DNA of 64,000 nt from Euwallacea fornicatus (lineage: Eukaryota; Arthropoda; Insecta; Coleoptera; Curculionidae). The translations under genes were made by a program, and so were the position numbers. The notes under the pieces were generated by a model. The model searched no databases, had not been told where the DNA came from, and saw nothing but the letters and a program-made list of their open reading frames with translations. The DNA is taken from the NCBI RefSeq assembly GCF_040115645.1, contig NW_027096019.1, positions 806,001 through 870,000 on the forward strand. Reading direction: 5' to 3'. Positions 57,159 to 64,000 of this stretch are shown in pieces. The first letter of the stretch is position 1. Every line of letters begins with the position of its first letter.

Positions 57159-58733
57159 ACAAACTTACAATGAATCCTTATAAGTCATGTTAAAGAGATC
57201 GTCGAGGTGATTCTGAGGTCAAATTTTGACGGTGTTTGGAGCCCATCTGCCGAAGTTCCTGAGGTTCAAAGCTTGAAAAGTCACGAAAGATGTGTGTTTG
57301 AGCACATAAATTACTCGTTTTCTAGAAAACTCACCAAGATACAATGAAGCCTTATTTGTCATGTTAAAGAGCTCGTCGAGGTGATTCTGTGGTAAAATTT
57401 TGAAGCGATTTGGAGCTCATTTGCCGAAGTTACGGAGGTTCAAAGCTTGAAAAGTCACGAAAGATGTGTGTTTGAGCACATAAATTACTCGTTTTCTAGA
57501 AAACTCACCAAGATACAATGAAGCCTTATTTGTCATGTTAAAGAGCTCGTCGAGGTGATTCTGTGGTCAAATTTTGAAGGTAGTTGGAGCTCATTTGCCG
57601 AAGTTACGTAGGTTCAAAACTTGAAAAGTCACGAAAGATGTGTGTTTGAGCACATAAATTACTCGTTTTCTAGAAAACTCACCAAGATACAATGAAGCCT
57701 TCTTAGTCGTGTCAAAGAGCTCGTCGAGGTGATTCTGTGGTCAAATTTTGAAGGTAGTTGGAGCTCATTTGCCGAAGTTACGGAGGTTCAAAGCTTGAAA
57801 AGTCACGAACGAAGTGTGTTTGTGCACATAAATCACTCGTTTTCTAGAAAACTCACCGAGATACAATGAAGCCTTATTTGTCATGTTAAAGAGCTCGTCG
57901 AGGTGATTCTGTGGTCAAATTTTGAAGGTAGTTGGAGCTCATTTGCCGAAGTTACGTAGGTTCAAAACTTGAAAAGTCACGAAAGATGTGTGTTTGAGCA
58001 CATAAATTACTCGTTTTCTAGAAAACTCACCAAGATACAATGAAGCCTTACTTGTCATGTTAAAGAGCTCGTCGAGGTGATTCTGTGGTCAAATTTTGAA
58101 GGTAGTTGGAGCTCATTTGCCGAAGTTACGTAGGTTCAAAACTTGAAAAGTCACGAAAGATGTGTGTTTGAGCACATAAATTACTCGTTTTCTAGAAAAC
58201 TCACCAAGATACAATGAAGCCTTCTTAGTCGTGTCAAAGAGCTCGTCGAGGTGATTCTGTGGTCAAATTTTGAAGGTAGTTGGAGCTCATTTGCCGAAGT
58301 TACGGAGGTTCAAAGCTTGAAAAGTCACGAACGAAGTGTGTTTGTGCACATAAATCACTCGTTTTCTAGAAAACTCACCGAGATACAATGAAGCCTTATT
58401 TGTCATGTTAAAGAGCTCGTCGAGGTGATTCTGTGGTCAAATTTTGAAGGTAGTTGGAGCTCATTTGCCGAAGTTACGTAGGTTCAAAACTTGAAAAGTC
58501 ACGAAAGATGTGTGTTTGAGCACATAAATTACTCGTTTTCTAGAAACTCACCAAGATACAATGAAGCCTTATTTGTCATGTTAAAGAGCTCGTCGAGGTG
58601 ATTCTGTGGTCAAATTTTGAAGGTAGTTGGAGCTCATTTGCCGAAGTTACGGAGGTTCAAAGCTTGAAAAGTCACGAACGAAGTGTGTTTGAGCACATAA
58701 ATTACTCGTTTTCTAGAAAACTCACCAAGATAC

Positions 58734-61700
58734 AATGAAGCCTTATTTGTCATGTTAAAGAGCTCGTCGAGGTGATTCTGTGGTCAAATTTTGAAGGTAG
58801 TTGGAGCTCATTTGCCGAAGTTACGGAGGTTCAAAGCTTGAAAAGTCACGAACGAAGTGTGTTTGTGCACATAAATTACTCGTTTTCTGGAAAACTCACC
58901 AAGATACAATGAAGCCTTATTTGTCATGTTAAAAAGCTCATCGAGGTGATTCTGTGGTCAAATTTTGAAGGTAGTTGGAGCTCATTTGCCGAAGTTACGT
59001 AGGTTCAAAACTTGAAAAGTCACGAAAGATGTGTGTTTGAGCACATAAATTACTCGTTTTCTAGAAAACTCACCAAGATACAATGAAGCCTTCTTAGTCG
59101 TGTCAAAGAGCTCGTCGAGGTGATTCTGTGGTCAAATTTTGAAGGTAGTTGGAGCTCATTTGCCGAAGTTACGGAGGTTCAAAGCTTGAAAAGTCACGAA
59201 CGAAGTGTGTTTGTGCACATAAATCACTCGTTTTCTGGAAAACTCTCCAAGATACAATGAAGCCTTATTTGTCATGTTAAAGAGCTCGTTGAGGTGATTC
59301 TGTGGTAAAATTTTGAAGCGATTTGGAGCTCATTTGCCGAAGTTACGGAGGTTCAAAGCTTGAAAAGTCACGAAAGGTATGTGTTTGAGCACATAAATTA
59401 CTCGTTTTCTAGAAAACTCACAAACTTACAATGAATCCTTATAAGTCATGTTAAAGAGATCGTCGAGGTGATTCTGAGGTCAAATTTTGACGGTGTTTGG
59501 AGCCCATCTGCCGAAGTTCCTGAGGTTCAAAGCTTGAAAAGTCACGAAAGATGTGTGTTTGAGCACATAAATTACTCGTTTTCTAGAAAACTCACCAAGA
59601 TACAATGAAGCCTTATTTGTCATGTTAAAGAGCTCGTCGAGGTGATTCTGTGGTAAAATTTTGAAGCGATTTGGAGCTCATTTGCCGAAGTTACGGAGGT
59701 TCAAAGCTTGAAAAGTCACGAAAGATGTGTGTTTGAGCACATAAATTACTCGTTTTCTAGAAAACTCACCAAGATACAATGAAGCCTTATTTGTCATGTT
59801 AAAGAGCTCGTCGAGGTGATTCTGTGGTCAAATTTTGAAGGTAGTTGGAGCTCATTAGCCGAAGTTACGGAGGTTCAAAACTTGAAAAGTCACGAAAGAT
59901 GTGTGTTTGAGCACATAAATTACTCGTTTTCTAGAAAACTCACCAAGATACAATGAAGCCTTCTTAGTCGTGTCAAAGAGCTCGTCGAGGTGATTCTGTG
60001 GTCAAATTTTGAAGGTAGTTGGAGCTCATTTGCCGAAGTTACGGAGGTTCAAAGCTTGAAAAGTCACGAACGAAGTGTGTTTGTGCACATAAATCACTCG
60101 TTTTCTAGAAAACTCACCGAGATACAATGAAGCCTTATTTGTCATGTTAAAGAGCTCGTCGAGGTGATTCTGTGGTCAAATTTTGAAGGTAGTTGGAGCT
60201 CATTTGCCGAAGTTACGTAGGTTCAAAACTTGAAAAGTCACGAAAGATGTGTGTTTGAGCACATAAATTACTCGTTTTCTAGAAAACTCACCAAGATACA
60301 ATGAAGCCTTATTTGTCATGTTAAAGAGCTCGTCGAGGTGATTCTGTGGTCAAATTTTGAAGGTAGTTGGAGCTCATTTGCCGAAGTTACGGAGGTTCAA
60401 AGCTTGAAAAGTCACGAACGAAGTGTGTTTGTGCACATAAATTACTCGTTTTCTGGAAAACTCACCAAGATACAATGAAGCCTTATTTGTCATGTTAAAA
60501 AGCTCATCGAGGTGATTCTGTGGTCAAATTTTGAAGGTAGTTGGAGCTCATTTGCCGAAGTTACGTAGGTTCAAAACTTGAAAAGTCACGAAAGATGTGT
60601 GTTTGAGCACATAAATTACTCGTTTTCTAGAAAACTCACCAAGATACAATGAAGCCTTCTTAGTCGTGTCAAAGAGCTCGTCGAGGTGATTCTGTGGTCA
60701 AATTTTGAAGGTAGTTGGAGCTCATTTGCCGAAGTTACGGAGGTTCAAAGCTTGAAAAGTCACGAACGAAGTGTGTTTGTGCACATAAATCACTCGTTTT
60801 CTGGAAAACTCTCCAAGATACAATGAAGCCTTATTTGTCATGTTAAAGAGCTCGTTGAGGTGATTCTGTGGTAAAATTTTGAAGCGATTTGGAGCTCATT
60901 TGCCGAAGTTACGGAGGTTCAAAGCTTGAAAAGTCACGAAAGGTATGTGTTTGAGCACATAAATTACTCGTTTTCTAGAAAACTCACAAACTTACAATGA
61001 ATCCTTATAAGTCATGTTAAAGAGATCGTCGAGGTGATTCTGAGGTCAAATTTTGACGGTGTTTGGAGCCCATCTGCCGAAGTTCCTGAGGTTCAAAGCT
61101 TGAAAAGTCACGAAAGATGTGTGTTTGAGCACATAAATTACTCGTTTTCTAGAAAACTCACCAAGATACAATGAAGCCTTATTTGTCATGTTAAAGAGCT
61201 CGTCGAGGTGATTCTGTGGTAAAATTTTGAAGCGATTTGGAGCTCATTTGCCGAAGTTACGGAGGTTCAAAGCTTGAAAAGTCACGAAAGATGTGTGCTT
61301 GAGCACATAAATTACTCGTTTTCTAGAAAACTCACCAAGATACAATGAAGCCTTATTTGTCATGTTAAAGAGCTCGTCGAGGTGATTCTGTGGTCAAATT
61401 TTGAAGGTAGTTGGAGCTCATTTGCCGAAGTTACGTAGGTTCAAAACTTGAAAAGTCACGAAAGATGTGTGTTTGAGCACATAAATTACTCGTTTTCTAG
61501 AAAACTCACCAAGATACAATGAAGCCTTCTTAGTCGTGTCAAAGAGCTCGTCGAGGTGATTCTGTGGTCAAATTTTGAAGGTAGTTGGAGCTCATTTGCC
61601 GAAGTTACGGAGGTTCAAAGCTTGAAAAGTCACGAACGAAGTGTGTTTGTGCACATAAATCACTCGTTTTCTAGAAAACTCACCGAGATACAATGAAGCC

Positions 61701-61864
61701 TTATATGTCATGTTAAAGAGCTCGTCGAGGTGATTCTGTGGTCAAATTTTGAAGGTAGTTGGAGCTCATTTGCCGAAGTTACGTAGGTTCAAAACTTGAA
61801 AAGTCACGAAAGATGTGTGTTTGAGCACATAAATTACTCGTTTTCTAGAAAACTCACCAAGATA
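58734..61864. repeat. 9-mer (1566-bp) higher-order repeat
   Basis: Markers repeat 1566 bp (9 x 174) apart: AAAAAGCTCATCG at 58931/60497, GAAAGGTATG at about 59372/60938, and CAAACTT at 59420/60986. Edges are approximate and were not traced base by base. Confidence 0.6.
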
Positions 61865-63082
61865 CAATGAAGCCTTCTTAGTCGTGTCAAAGAGCTCGTC
61901 GAGGTGATTCTGTGGTCAAATTTTGAAGGTAGTTGGAGCTCATTTGCCGAAGTTACGGAGGTTCAAAGCTTGAAAAGTCACGAACGAAGTGTGTTTGAGC
62001 ACATAAATTACTCGTTTTCTAGAAAACTCACCAAGATACAATGAAGCCTTCTTAGTCGTGTCAAAGAGCTCGTCGAGGTGATTCTGTGGTCAAATTTTGA
62101 AGGTAGTTGGAGCTCATTTGCCGAAGTTACGGAGGTTCAAAGCTTGAAAAGTCACGAACGAAGTGTGTTTGTGCACATAAATTACTCGTTTTCTGGAAAA
62201 CTCACCAAGATACAATGAAGCCTTATTTGTCATGTTAAAAAGCTCGTCGAGGTGATTCTGTGGTCAAATTTTGAAGGTAGTTGGAGATCATTTGCCGAAG
62301 TTACGTAGGTTCAAAACTTGAAAAGTCACGAAAGATGTGTTTTTGAGCACATAAATTACTCGTTTTCTAGAAAACTCACAAACTTACAATGAATCCTTAT
62401 AAGTCATGTTAAAGGGATCGTCGAGGTGATTCTGAGGTCAAATTTTGACGGTGTTTGGAGCCCATCTGCCGAAGTTCCTGAGGTTCAAAGCTTGAAAAGT
62501 CACGAAAGATGTGTGTTTGAGCACATAAATTACTCGTTTTCTAGAAAACTCACCAAGATACAATGAAGCCTTCTTAGTCGTGTCAAAGAGCTCGTCGAGG
62601 TGATTCTGTGGTCAAATTTTGAAGGTAGTTGGAGCTCATTTGCCGAAGTTACGGAGGTTCAAAGCTTGAAAAGTCACGAACGAAGTGTGTTTGTGCACAT
62701 AAATCACTCGTTTTCTAGAAAACTCACCGAGATACAATGAAGCCTTATTTGTCATGTTAAAGAGCTCGTCGAGGTGATTCTGTGGTCAAATTTTGAAGGT
62801 AGTTGGAGCTCATTTGCCGAAGTTACGTAGGTTCAAAACTTGAAAAGTCACGAAAGATGTGTGTTTGAGCACATAAATTACTCGTTTTCTAGAAAACTCA
62901 CCAAGATACAATGAAGCCTTATTTGTCATGTTAAAGAGCTCGTCGAGGTGATTCTGTGGTCAAATTTTGAAGGTAGTTGGAGCTCATTTGCCGAAGTTAC
63001 GTAGGTTCAAAACTTGAAAAGTCACGAAAGATGTGTGTTTGAGCACATAAATTACTCGTTTTCTAGAAAACTCACCAAGATA

Positions 63083-63097
63083 CAATGAAGCCTTCTT
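63083..63097. repeat. Target-site duplication, copy D, left
   Basis: CAATGAAGCCTTCTT before the T-run, at the same monomer position as in A-C. Its partner lies beyond the window. Confidence 0.8.
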
Positions 63098-63116
63098 TTT
63101 TTTTTTTTTTTTTTTT
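63096..63116 (-). other. Poly(A) tail of retroelement copy D (21 T on the + strand)
   Basis: A run of 21 T, the shortest of the four, followed by GTGCCCGAGG. Confidence 0.92.
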
Positions 63117-63286
63117 GTGCCCGAGGAGGTGGAAATCTTCAAAAAGACACCCGACCGCTCGGGGTCGGGTAGTGTGGGATTCGAGCCTGAGCCCGCCTAC
63201 CCACTAAAACCACCCCCTCTCTTCTTATGGCCCCGGTATCGCCTGGTAGGCATTCCTTCGGGGCGCCAAGTCGTAAGAGCTTCTCG
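63117..63286 (-). other. 3' UTR of retroelement copy D
   Basis: 170 bp, the same as copy A, with the hairpin at 63149-63170. Confidence 0.8.
63149..63170 (-). other. 3' UTR stem-loop, copy D
   Basis: The same 8-bp arms and 6-base loop as in copy A. Confidence 0.7.
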
Positions 63287-64000
63287 CTATGCGTCCGTCC
63301 TTCTTCTTCTGTGCCGTTCCCGCACAATCTTCTTCCGCATGATCTTCTTGACCATGCACTCAAACGCTCTCCACTTACATTCACTCTCTACGAGTTCAGC
63401 GCCGATCGTTCCACGGTCCAGGTTGAGCCCCGCCCCCCTGGCCTCAGTCCGATCGGTCTCCCACTCCGGACATCCCCAGATTGTGTGCTCTGGGGAGTCC
63501 GCAACTCCTGGCTCCTCGCAGAACCAGCAGCCGTCACTCTCTTCAACCTTTATTTTGTGCAAGTATTTCCCGAACACTCCGTGTCCGGTAAACACCTGCG
63601 TTAGTTCGTACCCGGTCCTCGTCCATTCGCATTCGACCCATCGTCTAATGCTCGGAACGAAGACCTTCACCCATCCATCATACACACCCCACTCACTCTC
63701 CCACTCACTCATCACTCTCTCTGCGGCCTCCCTCCTAAAACCTTTACCTCTCTCCCACACCATTCTCCTCTCTTCCACTCGCAGTCTGATGGGAGGAATC
63801 TTGGCCAGCGCCAAGACCGCTGCGCACGGGACCGTTCTGTATGCGCAGGCCACCCTGATCGCGAGCCTTCTGTTTGCCCGCTCCAGGACGGCCCTACACA
63901 TCTTGGTCCTCAACACTCCGTGCCACACCGGCACAGCATACAGAAGCGCCGACGACGCCGCCATGACCATCACCCTTCTCCTCTCAAATCCCATGCCGTT
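63287..64000 (-). CDS. Retrotransposon ORF2, C-terminal part, copy D (partial)
   Basis: The frame is open from the window edge to the TAG at 63287. It encodes the last 237 residues of the ORF2 product, starting just before the MGFERRR stretch (residue 692 of copy A). The methionine at 63992-63994 is internal and is not a start. The segment covers the region after the reverse transcriptase core and the CX2CX10HX4C knuckle. The single change against copy A is silent (GAT to GAC at Asp857). Confidence 0.9.
   Translation of the reverse strand, partial: NGMGFERRRVMVMAASSALLYAVPVWHGVLRTKMCRAVLERANRRLAIRVACAYRTVPCAAVLALAKIPPIRLRVEERRMVWERGKGFRREAAERVMSEWESEWGVYDGWVKVFVPSIRRWVECEWTRTGYELTQVFTGHGVFGKYLHKIKVEESDGCWFCEEPGVADSPEHTIWGCPEWETDRTEARGAGLNLDRGTIGAELVESECKWRAFECMVKKIMRKKIVRERHRRRRTDA

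Larger units (their letters stand above)
52924..63082. repeat. Composite higher-order repeat unit 3 (extended): retroelement copy C plus 41 monomers
   Basis: The element is as in units 1 and 2, but the satellite up to copy D is 41 monomers less 1 bp (7133 bp). The first monomer again has AAAGCTAGAAAAG (56056). Internal markers show a 14-monomer and then a 9-monomer periodicity, so the spacer probably grew by satellite exchange. Loss of an intervening element copy is an alternative. Confidence 0.8.
55950..63095. repeat. 174-bp satellite, 41 monomers between copies C and D
   Basis: The span 55950 to 63083 is 7133 bp, 41 x 174 minus 1. The missing base is in CTAGAAACTCACC near 58541-58552 (normally CTAGAAAACTCACC). 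Markers AAAAAGCTCATCG at 56496, 58931 and 60497 give spacings of 14 monomers (less the 1-bp deletion) and 9 monomers. CAAACTT monomers are at 56985, 57159, 59420, 60986 and 62378. No genes are present. Confidence 0.95.
63098..64000 (-). mobile_element. R1-clade non-LTR retrotransposon, copy D (partial, cut by window edge)
   Basis: Only the 3' 884 bp of the body (63117-64000) and the tail are in view. It is the same as copy A apart from one + strand A-to-G change at 63497 (42428 in A). Whether its 5' end has the same truncation point cannot be seen here. Confidence 0.9.

Noticed and set aside
1..63095. Telomere repeats or TRAS/SART-type telomeric LINE setting
   Set aside because: No TTAGG or TTAGGG runs occur; isolated short matches do not form arrays.

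Overview
This window looks like a eukaryotic, probably arthropod, heterochromatic region. About 54 kb (roughly 84%) is one tandem satellite with a 174-bp monomer. The rest is four copies, all in the same orientation, of one 5'-truncated non-LTR (LINE) retrotransposon of the R1 clade. R1-clade elements are mainly known from insects and other arthropods, so that is the basis for the taxonomic guess; the species cannot be named from sequence alone. I see no host gene, RNA gene, CRISPR array or prokaryotic feature.

Layout. 1-42016: uninterrupted satellite. The monomer position at base 70 recurs at base 42004, exactly 241 x 174 bp away, so there is no net indel in 42 kb. Diagnostic variants show nested multimeric (higher-order) repeats: 8-mers (1392 bp), 11-mers (1914 bp), a 5-mer (870 bp), a 24-mer spacing (4176 bp) and one clean tandem 33-mer duplication (5742 bp, about 5823-17306). 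42017-45030: retroelement copy A on the minus strand. 45031-47479: 14 monomers. 47480-50491: copy B. 50492-52936: 14 monomers with a 4-bp deletion and a conversion-like tract. 52937-55949: copy C. 55950-63095: 41 monomers. 63096-64000: 3' part of copy D, cut by the window edge.

The retroelement. Each full copy has about 2983 bp of body, a 3' A-tail (a T-run on the given strand), a 170-bp 3' UTR with an 8-bp stem hairpin, and one open frame. The 926-aa frame encodes the C-terminal part of an APE-like endonuclease, a complete reverse transcriptase with the YADD centre, and a C-terminal CCHC-type zinc knuckle. ORF1 and the N-terminal half of the endonuclease are missing. The copies are flanked by the same 15-bp target-site duplication of satellite sequence. 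All have the same 5' truncation point, and A, B and C share a private T-to-A variant in the satellite about 107 bp downstream. The simplest history is one insertion into a satellite monomer, then amplification of the element together with 14 monomers as a roughly 5.46-kb composite higher-order repeat by unequal exchange.

How it fits together. The window records satellite evolution at several scales: point variants define monomer types, unequal exchange has made multimers, a dead-on-arrival retroelement is now a passenger in one multimer, and small conversion-like tracts and tail-length changes separate otherwise nearly identical copies. A centromeric or pericentromeric place is plausible (monomer close to nucleosome length, multimeric organisation, a conserved 14-bp palindrome), but nothing in the sequence proves it.
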